64,000 bases of DNA from Phallus indusiatus (lineage: Eukaryota > Basidiomycota > Agaricomycetes > Phallales > Phallaceae), in NCBI GenBank assembly GCA_027605045.1, contig JAQFWX010000012.1:632930-696929 (forward strand). The letters run 5' to 3'. The notes beneath the pieces are model-generated. The model was given only the letters and a program-made list of their open reading frames with translations, made no database searches and was not told the origin of the DNA. The translations under genes and the position numbers were made by a program. Below, one piece after another: positions 11,230-22,768 of this stretch (its first letter is position 1; every line of letters begins with the position of its first letter).

Positions 11230-12235
11230 CGAAGGTGCCGGCACGGCACCACCGCCACACCGAGAAACATTGGTGGACATAGGTGGACATGTAGTTATTG
11301 TGACGGAATTTGGTGCAATAAATTCGGATGTTTTAGGTGTTGGAATATGAGTTACTCCTGTATATAGTACTAGTCACGGCGCTTATATAGACTACACCTT
11401 CGTGTCCGCTACTTCATCGTCCTGGGATTCCAACATTAGGTATGTCCTCTTGACTTATATAAACTAAGCATTTTTTTCATCTGTCCATTGAACATTAACA
11501 GGCTATATGCTAACAACGCTGGGTGATAAAAATTCTCTTGCGAACACCACCATAAAACAAGAAGATTATAAGTGGTTTTTTCCTATATACCCGGCTCCAA
11601 AAGAATCAATTCACGAGGTGGCTCCTGCTTCAACTGCGGGTTCAAACTGATGCTATAGTATGTCTCCAGTAATGTTATCTGCCAACAATAGATGACCTGT
11701 TTTTAGAGAAAGACATTTGGGAGCATCTCTCCAGAAGACTTGAAGCGCATCGAGGATGTTGTTGTTGCTGCCCGCACCACTGTCTAGGGTCCTAGGATTC
11801 ACCATGGAAAACCAACAGAAAAATCTTGCAAATGGTGCCGCATAAAATTGAGTTCTCGTACATCGTTATTTTTCTTTCTTCACAACCATCCCCCTCCCCT
11901 TTACATTCCTCCCAAGTCCCGCCGAATCCTCAAATCTTCAGAATCCTTAGCGCTCAGTACCCCTCTCTTAACAACCCACTATACAGCTCAATATCCCCTT
12001 CTTCAAGTATCAACCCCCCACACTTATTTTCTCCCGGTCTGTATAAATTCTCAGGTTGATAGGTTTCAAGTTGTATGCATAGACAATGAATAGAGTTCGA
12101 TTATAAGAATATTCGTCGTGCGAGAGCGAAAGCTAAGCAGTAAGAATTTTGATTAAGTAGTCGAAGTTTTATCTTCGAAGCTGAGAGAGCCAAGGACACG
12201 AATAATTGGCTATAATTGGTTGATTTTAATGATTT

Positions 12236-12376
12236 GCCTGGCTCTGGCTCAGGCCAGGGCCAAGCCGGGGACAAGCCGTTTAAAGCCAGGGCCAAGCCAA
12301 GCTAAAGCCGCCTCAGGCCATGCTCACTGGCCTGGCTTTGGGATTGGTCAGGCCAGGGCCAAGCCGTCAGGCCACG
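12236..12376. repeat. GC-rich GGCC/AAGCC repeat block 1
   Basis: The block is made of overlapping words such as CAGGCC, GGGCCAAGCC and AAAGCC. The 19-mer tcaggccagggccaagccg occurs twice inside it. Inverted words (gccaggcc and ggcctggc) allow hairpins. Base composition is very different from the AT-rich surroundings, and a related block lies at 12729..12863. Confidence 0.75.
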
Positions 12377-12728
12377 GCATCTCGGCTGCTGCCCAGACGG
12401 CACGATCTTCACCTACAAGCTCATGTAGTAATAGGAAAATTTTTTTAAACAACTTTTCGAACACTTAACTATCACCACATATGCCTCCAAAAACCAAAGA
12501 TATACCTGCTGCTCGTGTAGGAAGTACCCGCACTCGTATTCCCACTGCAAAATTAGCCGATCCCAATAATGCCAATAGGCGCTGGAAGATTTGGTGAAGG
12601 AGAAAAGGAGGATGAAGAGTTTTTCAGTGATTTTGAATGAAGGAGGAGGAGAATATTAGTATTGCAAAATATAAGTAATTACAGTCACTGTGCTAGAATT
12701 TCTATACAGCGTGAATTTCTGATATGTG

Positions 12729-12863
12729 AGAGCCAAGGCCAAAGCCAAAGCCGGCCAGGCTAAGCCAGAGCCAGATTACTCTGGCCTGGCCCGAGATTTT
12801 GAGAGGCCAAAGACAGAGCAAGCCAGGCCAAAGCCGCTGGCTTCAGGCCAAGCCAAGGCCAGG
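12729..12863. repeat. GC-rich GGCC/AAGCC repeat block 2
   Basis: Same vocabulary as the block 350 bp upstream: gagccaaggccaaagccaaa, ggccaggctaagccagagcc, tctggcctggcccg and caggccaagccaaggccagg. It is built of short diverged words and not of a fixed-length unit. Confidence 0.75.
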
Positions 12864-13373
12864 AAATCATTAGTTGATTTAACGACGAAGTCGCTCCGTC
12901 GCTAAATTAATAGTCGCAAGCAAGTTTGATGAGATTTGAGAATAGAAAGAGATTCCCCGAAGATTTGCACAACTGATGATTAATTTAAAGGGATTCTGCA
13001 ACTTATATAGGTCGCGAGAAATACATTCTAGAGGAGGCGGTAGTGGTACTCGGCTAGAGTGGCCACAGTCCGGTTCTTGAACCAAACTGAGCCGATTACT
13101 TGGTTTGGTCTTATAAACGGTTCGGTTGGTGGTTTTGGAATTTGATAACCGATAGAAACATTTCAAACCGATTTACATATTGCTATATAGCTGTCAAAAT
13201 TATTGCCAGGGTATATGCATTCACCAGGACCTGAGGCTCAAATCTTGTTAAAACATAATATTTGTGTTATGTACAAATCACAGTCTAATTCTGAATTTTT
13301 GCTGACTACAAATTTGAAACAAACTCCTTTTTTAAATGCAAATGAAATAATTACAAAATTTTGCATTTCTATG

Positions 13374-13725
13374 CTATGAAAACATTGATCAAACTTTGGA
13401 TTCTTACTGAGTAGAAATGTCAATCACGTTTGAATGTTTTTACCCAACGCAAATGTTAATGAAACTTTATGTTTTTTAGCCAGCAGAAAGGTTGATCAAA
13501 CATCACATTTTTACTCTTAACAAATGTCAATCAGAATTTATATTTTTACCTCATAGAAATGCTAATCAAACTTAGTGTTTTTATCTCATAGAAATGGTAA
13601 CAAAATGTGTGATTTTTATCCCATAGAAATATTAATCAGACTTTCTGTTTTTACTCAGGAGAAATATTAATAAAGTTTTCTACTTTTAAACAGTAGAAAT
13701 TCTGATCAAACTTAATATTCATGGT
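13374..13725. repeat. Degenerate ~35-bp tandem array, about ten units
   Basis: Units follow the pattern atagaaatgntaatcaaact then a short variable part then gtttttanctc. About ten consecutive units of 34-37 bp can be aligned by eye, all diverged. The array lies entirely inside the inverted-repeat element and is noncoding in all frames. Confidence 0.75.
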
Positions 13726-13928
13726 GGACTTAGGATGTGTGCAAATGAGACTCAAATTCAGCTCTTGTTTTGGTATCAAATGCTGAAGAGAATTTGAATT
13801 TGTATGATTTTTGAAGGTGACGAAAATGGGAGACGAAATTAATAATTGTTCTTTTACATTTTAATCCTGTTTGATGATGTGTCTGTACGCACAAACAAAA
13901 TTTAAATTTCATTATCATTTTACTAGCT

Positions 13929-14000
13929 CGGAAACGTGTGACAAGTGCGGGATTTCAATTACATTTCATATTGCCGAGAAGTCGTGAAATCTCTCCAGTG
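13929..14000 (-). repeat. Right 72-bp inverted repeat
   Basis: The reverse complement reads cactggagagatttcacgac and continues to cacacgtttccg, matching the left copy at 67 of 72 positions. The similarity stops abruptly on the inner side, so this is a terminal repeat and not part of a longer inverted duplication. Confidence 0.85.
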
Positions 14001-14128
14001 TGTACCCCTTGGCTTGCTCCTCCGAGTTAAGGGACCGGACATAATGGCACAATATCAGAGAAATAATGTTTCAAATTAACAAAATTAAGTAATTGATTCT
14101 ACCGGCATAGATTTATAAAGCCATAATT

Positions 14129-14898
14129 TTATTTGACCAGGTTGAACTGTCTTTTGACCTGCAGCTCCATCTCCCGAAAGGCGCCCCATTTTCCCAGAGG
14201 AATGTCATGTCTGACCGCTTGAACGTCATACATAGTCAGCCGATTTACCTCTTCCCATAATAGGTTTAAGGATGAGGACGATGTTGACTCCTTGGCCTAT
14301 GGTATCGATATGTATAAGCATGGATAGTGTAAGTGAATGACCGTGATAATACCTCTTTTGAATTCCAACCGAAAAGTACTACAAAAATTGTGGGATCTTC
14401 GTACTTGGGACCGTAGTAATGGCAACGGAGACCTGTCTTTGACGCAGCATGCATATATGCGTCAAGTGAATGTTTAATTTCGATATGCGAGCTATCGGGT
14501 TTTAATTTCATGATGACAAGCTCCGCAAATGGGCAACGAAAGACAGAATGGGGAAGTCCTTGGTCGAAATAGACATAAAAGGACTGTGGTGGCCAGCTTC
14601 CGAGCCGTGATATACTTGAGATCACGAGTGGAAACCGCGCGGAACTTGCAAACTTGGTGTGGCTCTCAACGTTGACCCAAGCTATGGATTAAGTATCAGC
14701 TCAAACCAGACCATTTGAACCGAGAAGAAAAAAACACGCACTGGAAAATCCGACGATCTTTCGTTGGTCGGTGTCTGATCTTCTGAGAAGTGCGGTACGA
14801 AATCCTCTTGGAAGAGGAATTATATCGTCTAAGAAGACCTCGAGCTCCTCTATGCTCGGTTCGCGGGTAATATCAATGAAGCTGATTTCTGTGGCCAT
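14129..14898 (-). CDS. Orphan small protein, probable dimeric alpha/beta-barrel (ABM-like) fold
   Basis: Three exons, complement(14129..14296, 14353..14681, 14742..14898), join in phase to 217 aa and both introns are canonical (60 and 56 bp). The protein starts MATEISFIDITREPSIEELE. Its middle carries FAELVIMKLKPDSSHIEIK and later LRCHYYGPKYEDPT followed by IFVVLFGWNSKE, the beta-alpha-beta pattern with a YG-x-EDP-x-x-F-x-W signature seen in fungal ABM/stress-responsive dimeric barrel proteins. A second half-module (LTMYDVQAVRHDIPLGKWGA) follows the last intron. No catalytic residue is evident and no substrate can be named. Its stop codon lies 128 bp from the inverted-repeat element. The fold call is an inference from pattern. 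Confidence 0.6.
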
Positions 14899-15790
14899 GA
14901 GTTAATGAGGCTTCAGCTTGGTGGACATACCTTTATATACACATTGTGAAGGGAACGAAGAACAGCCCCTTGGCAAACATGACGTAAGGGGCTGCATCTA
15001 CTAGTATTGTTACTGATTTGAAACATATTCAACAGGGCTCAATCCATGTTCCGAGGTAGTTTCGGCGCGTCTCCGTCGTCTGGGAACTCATCTAGGAGAA
15101 AGAAATCAGAGACTCTCAGTTCGCTGGTTTTGCTCCCCGTTAACTTGTCCAATCAAATAAGCCAGAATGAGGCACTGGCAATTCAAAAACATAGCGTGGT
15201 TTTGCCTCGTCTCGCTATTCGTGATAAATATATCCATTCAGCATTGCGGATTGATTGAAATCTCGGAACGCGGGACAGTAAACTACCGAAGGGGGCGGAG
15301 CCGTTGTTCGACGGTGATGTACGTCAAATATATTAGCTGTGGTGATATCTTGACTGCCAGTGAAAGCCAACATGTGGGAGTTGACAGTGACGTCGAACGT
15401 TAACGTTGTATATCGAATATTCCCTGCACCATTAGGTTGCCAACTCTAGGGCTCCAGTAGTATAATAGTATTCAAACTGACTTGGAAAAAATAAGCGCTC
15501 GAATTGCTACATACAAACCGTCTTGACAATGATTATGTTGACAATGCAGTCTCTAACCCTCTTGTATTTTCCCACTTAATTCCACTCACAGATTACAGAT
15601 TGGAATGGCCAAACTTCTCAGAAATGGACTTTTATTATGTTAATATTGCTTTTGTAATTGGTTCATATACGTATACAATACATCCTACCTACTAAACCTA
15701 GTTCCCTGCACCATGGCTACCAGGCAGATTCACCACCAGTGTCACCGAATCTGATGAGTTTAGAGGCTTACGTAATCACACTAATATGTC
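14899..15790. other. Region between the orphan gene and URB1; one weak small ORF
   Basis: About 890 bp without a confident gene. The first part holds the promoter of the orphan gene, with TATATA at about 14933. On the plus strand 15167..15403 is a 78-codon ORF whose first 25 residues (MRHWQFKNIAWFCLVSLFVI) look like a signal peptide, but codon quality and context are not strong enough to call it a gene. The remainder (15404..15790) shows only the URB1 promoter side. Confidence 0.4.
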
Positions 15791-18700
15791 ATGGTCAAAC
15801 GAAGCAGGTCCATCGCAGACAGCAAAAACGAGCCGGTGAAAAAACCGCGTCATGTTGTGGTTCGTCAACAGGCAAAGCTCTCCAGCGATGATATTATATC
15901 ATTGTTAACAACCCATGATCCGGGAGTATTGCGACAAGGTACGGAATCTGTCTTTTCTACACAAAATATCATTCTCAGCCTGTTTTAAGGACTGGCGACG
16001 TTAAAAAGCCAAATCTATTACAATTCAAGAGATCCAATTCCTGACACTCAAGATGAACGTTTGATTCTTGCCAAATCTTGGTTGGAGAGGTCACCCGACA
16101 CTGAGGGACTGTTTCTCATACTCCAAACCTCTGGGAAGGTCAGCACACTCTTATTTTATGACATGTCCCCTTCTTAGGCCTGAAATATGTACAGAATCCG
16201 AGTGTTATCCAGTTATGCTTCGATATCCTTGCTAGCCTCCTTGAAATTTTGTCAACACATTTCATTTATCACCCTTACGGAACCGCAGTATTAAAAGCAC
16301 TTTTGCTACAACAAAACCTGGATATCTTGAATTCTAATATATCTGATGGCTCACAGGACGTAATATCCTCTGCGTTGATCTTATTCAATGCGATGTCTTC
16401 TTTCGCGGGGGGTGCAGAAAAGCGTGCTGTTATGGATGGATTCGCCTGGGGTCAAAAGGTATTTATTTACCATCACTTCTCCCATTTTCTGCGTTTAAGC
16501 TAAAGTGTTTCTGCTTCCACCTTCCTAAGACACGCCAAAAGTTATTTTTCATGCGTCGCAGAACAAAAGCCGTCTCTAATGAGAGGTCAATGGGTAGGTT
16601 GAAAAAGGCCTCGGCTCAAGGAACATCTCTAACCCCCATTATAGATACCCGCACTCTATACCTCAACTTCATATTGTCATTTCTGACCAAAACGACGCCA
16701 ACGCAGATCAAAGTTACTTTCTTAGAGCAACATAAGGACACCTTTTTGTCTATTTTCAAGGGCATGGACCAAGATCCGTATCATGTCGTTCGATATATTC
16801 TTGAAACCTGTTGGGAAGGCATCTGGAACGATAATAAACTCAAACGAACCACAAAAATTGCCTTGTTTCAAGAACGGACCCTTGCGCACCTTCTCAAACT
16901 GTATGATCGCGGCGACCCAGAAGGCGACGACGAAGAACATGTCCCCGCCAGCGTTGTTCACCATTTTCTTCTTGCGATAATGACACATCGTGGCTTTGGT
17001 ATCTGCTTTCGTGATCGTGGATGGTATCCCAAAGACGAAAATGAAAGCATGTCTTATCAGGAACAACAGGAAGATAATCTTACCGAAAGATCTGGCGGGA
17101 GAATATACAACAAGATTCTTTTCAATGTTCTCAAGTTATTGAAAGTGAACGAAGATTCTAAACAGCAAGAGCTAACTTTCAAAATCCTCCAAGCATGTCC
17201 TGAACTAGTCAATGGGTTGGTTACTTGTCTTTATCTATTAATGTTCATTCTCTCAAACGCTAGTCATAGATATTGGACCGCTATCAATTTGACACTGGAA
17301 CCACGTCTGTCGTCTCGCTGGATCACTAATATCTCAATTCTTGGTCATATCGTATCTTTTCCGATCCCTATTGAGACATTCACCGCCGCAAGTTCCGTAC
17401 ACATCAATCCTATCCCACCCCCTCTCCGCTCATGTATGTCTAACATACTACCAACGGTACTGAACAGAGCATATCTCTCTAAGGGGTTACAATCGACGTC
17501 AACCCTCGTTAAACACTGCACCGCCTTAACTCTGATCAAATGTCTGATGAAGCTCCGTCGGGTAATATCTGTCTTTCAAGAAAATTCTCTTAAATTGGAA
17601 GAAAGCCACGCTTCGGGCCAATGGATTCAACGAGCTCGTGACTTACAGAAAGAGGTGGAAAGGCGACTTCCGGATGTAATGGTTATTATAGGCATGGTCC
17701 AACAAAGCCAGAAAACAAATAATCCGAGCTCAGCTCTTTTGCGCGAATGTGCCCTACGGTTACTTGGGCTTTATCAAATACTTCTTCCACGCCTAGTCTC
17801 CGAAGTCAAATTCGACACAGGAAAACTGCTCGAAAACGCTTTAGAATCATCCCAGGACAGTACATCCAGTCGTCATAACATCTTACAGCAATTACATGTT
17901 TTGCGCTTTTTGACGGAGAGCGATCAGTTTTCGGGAATGAATAAAATGAGTAAGGAATTTCTGCTTGTTAAACAACAACATTATTAAAAAACAGACAAGG
18001 TTCTTCTCATAGTCAACTTTACGGTATTCTTTTACTTCATGCCAAATCAGAAAATTTAGTGATACGTGGTACTGCTGCGTCGTTATCAAACAAAATTTTA
18101 TCATCCAGTATTCTCTTCACGCACGATCCTGAAGAGTTGGACCTGTGGCTTCAGGCATTCCCCCACACACGAAACAGTAACTCAAATGTACCGGATGAAC
18201 TCACAACGGTTCTAGAGTTTTTGGATGACTGCATTCAACGGTGCTTCAAGACACCTTATAAATATCTTGAAGAACTCCCTGCCTTTTTCAACAAAGGAGA
18301 CAAGGATGACTCCCACTTCGCGACTCTCCCTAGTCCCCTGCTGATCACGGTTCTAGAACAACTCGAGGCAAAAATCGTTGCGGAGCTGCTTAGTCCTTCC
18401 GATGCACTAGCCCTCACTACTTTTATTCGGAAATTGGGCATCGGCTTGAGCACTAAATTTTCGGGACTCGATGACGTACGAATTATACAACAGAAACTCG
18501 TTGAGTTGGTATCTAAACCGGTCGTTTTGGGCGCTGCAGATTCGCATGCTGCTCTTCAAAGGGAATGCGCGTTATTCTCAAACACCATTGACTTTATCGA
18601 AAATCCTTCTTCTCGTTCAAAACATTTCGGAGAACCCAGTAGAAAGCATACTCTCCCCACATCTGAGATATCTGATTGTGAGTCATTCGTAAAATTTTCC

Positions 18701-21700
18701 AGGCGAAGATATCAATGACTGAGGAACCCCAGCTTCGCACCCCAGTTACAAAGCGTACGAATTACTGGACTGGACACGCCTTAATATGTCAAAGCTTACC
18801 GATGAAGACATTAAGCGGCTTTTTGAAATGATTTTCAATTTCCATCCACCAGCATGCGTTGATTTTTTTTATCATGTTGACCCAACTTTGTATGCGCTTC
18901 AAGATTGCATACGTATGAATAAGGGGCTACTCAAAATGTATGACAGTTTGAATCGCGGTGTTGAGCAGATAAAACTCACGATTTCTCCGTAGATTGCCTT
19001 TCGAGTTATGCGATATCCATCTTAGTACAGACTGTATAATTGACGGGGATATAGTCAATCTACTCCCTTGTTTTTATTCAGGTCATTCGTGGAACAAATC
19101 TCTCATCCGGAGATTAGCAACAACAATCCATAGACTAAAAAACACCTCAAATATTCGCTCATCTCGGGCCTTATTGTTGGGATACATCAGACAGATCATT
19201 TCTTACGGCGTGAAACAGAACACGATAGATATTAGATCCGTTTCCGAAGCCATTTTCGTTGAATCTGATGTCATGAGAGACTTGTGTTGTTCCACTACCT
19301 TGACAGAAACAGAAACCCTGGGTATGTTTATGCAATCGTTCAATGGCCTCTTTTGATTCTATGGTGTTTTTATTCAGCGCTCAATGATTTGGTCCGGACT
19401 ATTATCGATCCTATGAACACAGAATGTAGAGAGACGATTCGCTCGTATTGCGTCTTTTGGACCAATTATATTAAAGACACAAATGATCCAACTGCTGTAT
19501 GTGGATGTGTACATGCTTGCCAGTTTTAATTTACTGATTAAGTTATAGTTTTGCAAAGCCTTGCCATGGATACCCTACATGAGCCCATCTGTTTTGGTTC
19601 ATTGTCTTGATCTTGTCCTTCAGTCCGGAGGAAACAAATGTGGTATTCACGTTATACAATCGATTCTATCAAGCTTAACGCAGCAACTTGACAGTCGGCA
19701 CATAGCTGAACAGCTCCAGTCTCGCATAACAGGGCTACTATCTCTTTCTTGCGAAGTTGCTGTCAACCATCTAATACTCGCGGTGCTGGAGGCAAGCCTT
19801 CCCGTCGGCTACAATGGATCTATGACGCATTTCACCTCGGACTTAACTCCTAATGCCTCCATGACATTGATGACTATGACCGAACGTTCAAGAAAAATGT
19901 GGCATCAAACCCGAAACAAAAAATCCTCGGAAAACTTCGATTCTCAATTTTTGACGCTACTGAAAAACATCGACCGAAACGGGACGTCCATTTCGACATG
20001 TTTTTATAGACATGCGAAGACGAGGGGTTTGTTCAAGAAATGGCTTAAAAGCAATTCCCCGCCATCGTCGTTGTCACAGGGTCATATAGTCTGTATTTAT
20101 GGTTTCTTGGATAGTTCTCCATTTCAAGAAGGTTTCGACGTAGAGTCGCTGGGGCCGTGGTCACAGTCACTATTTGAATGTGTCTTCAATCAGTCGAGCT
20201 CGCACCTTTTACGATCACTCTGTGTCGAGGCCATCAGGCTGCCTTGCCAGGATTCAAGATATAGGGCTCTATGTACTGCGTGGCTGGCAAAGAACGCACG
20301 ATTGATTAAACCTGATTTTTTGGACCCAGGAGTAGTTGAACTCATATCAGTGCTCAACCTATCAGGCGACGCAATCACATGGGATTCCCTACAGCCGGTT
20401 CTGGAATCGATCTTGGATTGGATTTCATACCAATTTGTCAGTGAAGAAATCGTGAACTCTGACAGGGAAACTGTTCGGCTTCTGAGTAAGCGAAGCCTTT
20501 GATAAGTGCTTTATTCTTCAGACTCACACTGTATAGTTCCGGTTTTAAAGGGCCATAAATTCAAAGCTCCGCAAGTAGAAACAATCGTCAAATCCGCCGT
20601 ACGGAATCATCTAGGTGTTCCCTGCGCTATAGATATTTCCACACTTCTGATTCAGGCAACTGACTTTAAGGTAAACACGCATATTGTCCTACAAAGTTCG
20701 TTGACTCTGAAGGTTGCTAGCCAATGATCATAAACCGGTTGCTGCAGAGCATCGTGCAACACTCTCAGCTATATAGCGTCTCCAACGGTGACTCGCTCAC
20801 TAACTTATTGTATACGCTTTTTCACATGCACCCTTTAAATACATGTCAACCCAGTCATGTTATACCTCTCTTACGACTCTACCGAGGCACGATGTCGGAA
20901 GCTGATGGTAGATTGGTATCCATATTCCAGCTGTACGAGAAACAAACAAGACAATCACTTGCGTCTTTGTTCTGTCATTGGTCATCGCTGCAACTATCGA
21001 CACCGTCTCAGAATATCCTTACCCCAATTATGACTCTGGATTCGAGCAAAGTGTTTAGAACTTGCTGTTTATACCCCAAATATCGTCGTCTAAACGCGCA
21101 GTTAGGAGAGGGCTCAACTATCAATTCGGAATTGTATGATCCACTCTTCCTCATGGCGGTGGCGAGTCAAGTGATAATCGCAAACGACTACATCTCAGTT
21201 CCTGATTGGGTACAAATTTTTCGAACGAACATTTTCTCCGTTGCTGTCAGTGCACTATCTTCGAAAGATGATGATATGCGCCAAACTAGCCTTGCTATCT
21301 TGGCAGGTCTACATCAACGCATCCAAGTAAATCATTCGTATTTCTATCTATCGAATCAACCTGACTGATGTCCTCAGAATACAGAAATGATTGAGAAAGA
21401 TCAGGTCCTCTACATATTAGGTGTTTTAAAAATCTCCTACCGCGCGAGGACATCCCTTCAAAGCTGCCGACTTTCGTCGTTCTATTCTTGGCGCATGCTT
21501 TGCGCTGCATATTTTATCCATCGTCCTTCCTCTACCCAGCCATATCGAGATTTCTTCTTCAAAGACCCGAGTTTGACATAACGGATGTGCCACTTCTTTA
21601 TTCTCTGTTATTTTCCGCCTCGGATCCACATTGGGCGAGAGAGCGGACATGGATGATTCGCTATTTGACCCAGATACTGGATGATGGTGACCTTTCTGAC

Positions 21701-22658
21701 TGGAAAATTTTACGCAGACGACATACGTGGGATTTAATCGCTAGCATGTGGCAAGCAAGTAAACCGAATGAACGATCGTTAAGGAAAAGCATACTAGAGG
21801 TAATTCATACCTTCAGATGCTAATGGTAGACTTAAAATTTATAGTTTGTGGCCACTACAACAACAAATCAGTATGCTCTACCTTCCTTGGTACTCCGGTC
21901 TCAGATTGTATGCTGGATTGAGATGCAACTCAGAAATGATATTCTATTTCCGAACGAACTCTTGGCCTGGCTCAAAATTATCGAGAACATTGTCGTATAC
22001 ATGGACTTCGAAAGAGCAGAGACCGCATTGAAGGGAGGTTACAGTGATTCTGTTATTCGATGTTTGGAACGAGTGTCCCATGTTCTCGGCCAACCCAATA
22101 TTATTGGTATGTTTTTGATTATTATCACACGGCTTAAAGGCTTACCTCTCTACAGAGAATTCTGACTTGATTCTGAAACTGGATCTAATTCATCTGGCTT
22201 CAAGAATTCTTTTGCGGATCTCGGAGAGTGATTCAATCCTTCCTGAACGCTCTTACATAGTCGGTGTTGTCGAAAAGCTCAGTAAAATACTATTCGACCT
22301 AGAATCGTCATTACAGTGGTCGGGAAAAGACATGCCTCCTGGCAATAAGATTTCGGACACGGATATATATGTCCTGCCGATGCCGCCTCACAAAGCGCAG
22401 AGTCTTTATGTCATCCCAAGTTCCGAAGACACCGGGCTCTCCATAACTCCTCACAGTCGTAGATCTTGGGCGTATACTGTAATCTTTCTATGGAGGGTTA
22501 CAATAGCTAGCGCGTCCTCAAGACCCGCTCTTTGGGACGATCTTACATATCGATGTCTCATGGTGCATTCACTTGGGATAGTTGCGCCTAATTCCAAGGA
22601 AGCCGCTCTTTTGAATTGGGTTAGGAGGATGGTATTAGATTGCATTGTAAATCATTGA
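15791..22658 (+). CDS. URB1: URB1/Npa1 nucleolar pre-60S ribosome assembly factor, with an apparent frameshift
   Basis: Large alpha-helical scaffold required for early 60S assembly in the nucleolus. The N-terminal Npa1 domain is evident (LATLKSQIYYNSRD, WLERSPDTEGLFLIL, LYLNFILSFLTK, DPYHVVRYILETCWEGIW, GFGICFRDRGWYP, YWTAINLTLEPRLSSRW). The C-terminal NopRA1-like part includes SYKAYELLDWTRLNMSK, WLKIIENIVVYMDF and SRRSWAYTVIFLWRV. Exons begin 15791..15938, 15990..16138, 16195..16458, and the last ends at 22658. Introns near 16597-16647 and 17214-17267 are multiples of three without stops, so an intron-blind reading passes through them. At the A5 run 21428..21432 the frame breaks: before it reads QVLYILGVLK, after it LLPREDIPSKLPTFVVLFL in another frame, with no usable splice sites. 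A missing A explains it. All the rest is intact. Confidence 0.9.
21428..21432 (+). other. Apparent one-base deletion in an A-run inside URB1
   Basis: The run of five A residues sits where the URB1 frame switches by one base. Conserved-looking sequence continues on both sides in different frames, and no GT/GC-AG pair of normal length reconnects them. Either a sequencing/assembly homopolymer error or a real indel would give this. Confidence 0.75.
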
Positions 22659-22768
22659 AATAAATTCATGTATACTTCAAGAAAACATGATGAATTTACC
22701 GCAAGAAAAGTTTTAGTTGAAAACTAATTGCAATGATCTTCTTACGTAAACATTGATTTCTGCACCTC

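Larger units (their letters stand above)
11158..14000. mobile_element. Inverted-repeat-bounded, gene-free element (decayed or non-autonomous DNA transposon candidate)
   Basis: The segment is bounded by two copies of a 72-bp sequence in inverted orientation (11158..11229 and 13929..14000) that differ at five positions, all transitions. Between them is AT-rich DNA with no ORF over about 100 codons, two GC-rich GGCC/AAGCC blocks and a degenerate ~35-bp tandem array. No transposase is recognisable; a 38-codon ORF at 12481 (beginning MPPKTKDIPAARVG) could be a remnant N-terminus. No clear target-site duplication was found by eye. The segment separates NCA2 from the orphan gene at 14129..14898. An alternative is two unrelated insertions of the same short repeat. 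Confidence 0.5.

Noticed and set aside
12481..12597. 38-codon ORF MPPKTKDIPAARVG as a transposase start
   Set aside because: Too short and unsupported downstream; kept only as a possible remnant within the element.
13050..13150. GGTTCGGTT/CCAAACTGAGCC words as an LTR or telomere-like repeat
   Set aside because: Only a few imperfect words, no direct long terminal repeat pair and no retroelement coding nearby.
18660..18790. Apparent in-frame stop/frameshift in URB1 near ESFVKFSRRRYQ
   Set aside because: A canonical 55-bp intron (donor gtgagt, acceptor ccccag) joins ISD to SSHPSYKAYELLDW in phase, so no lesion is needed.
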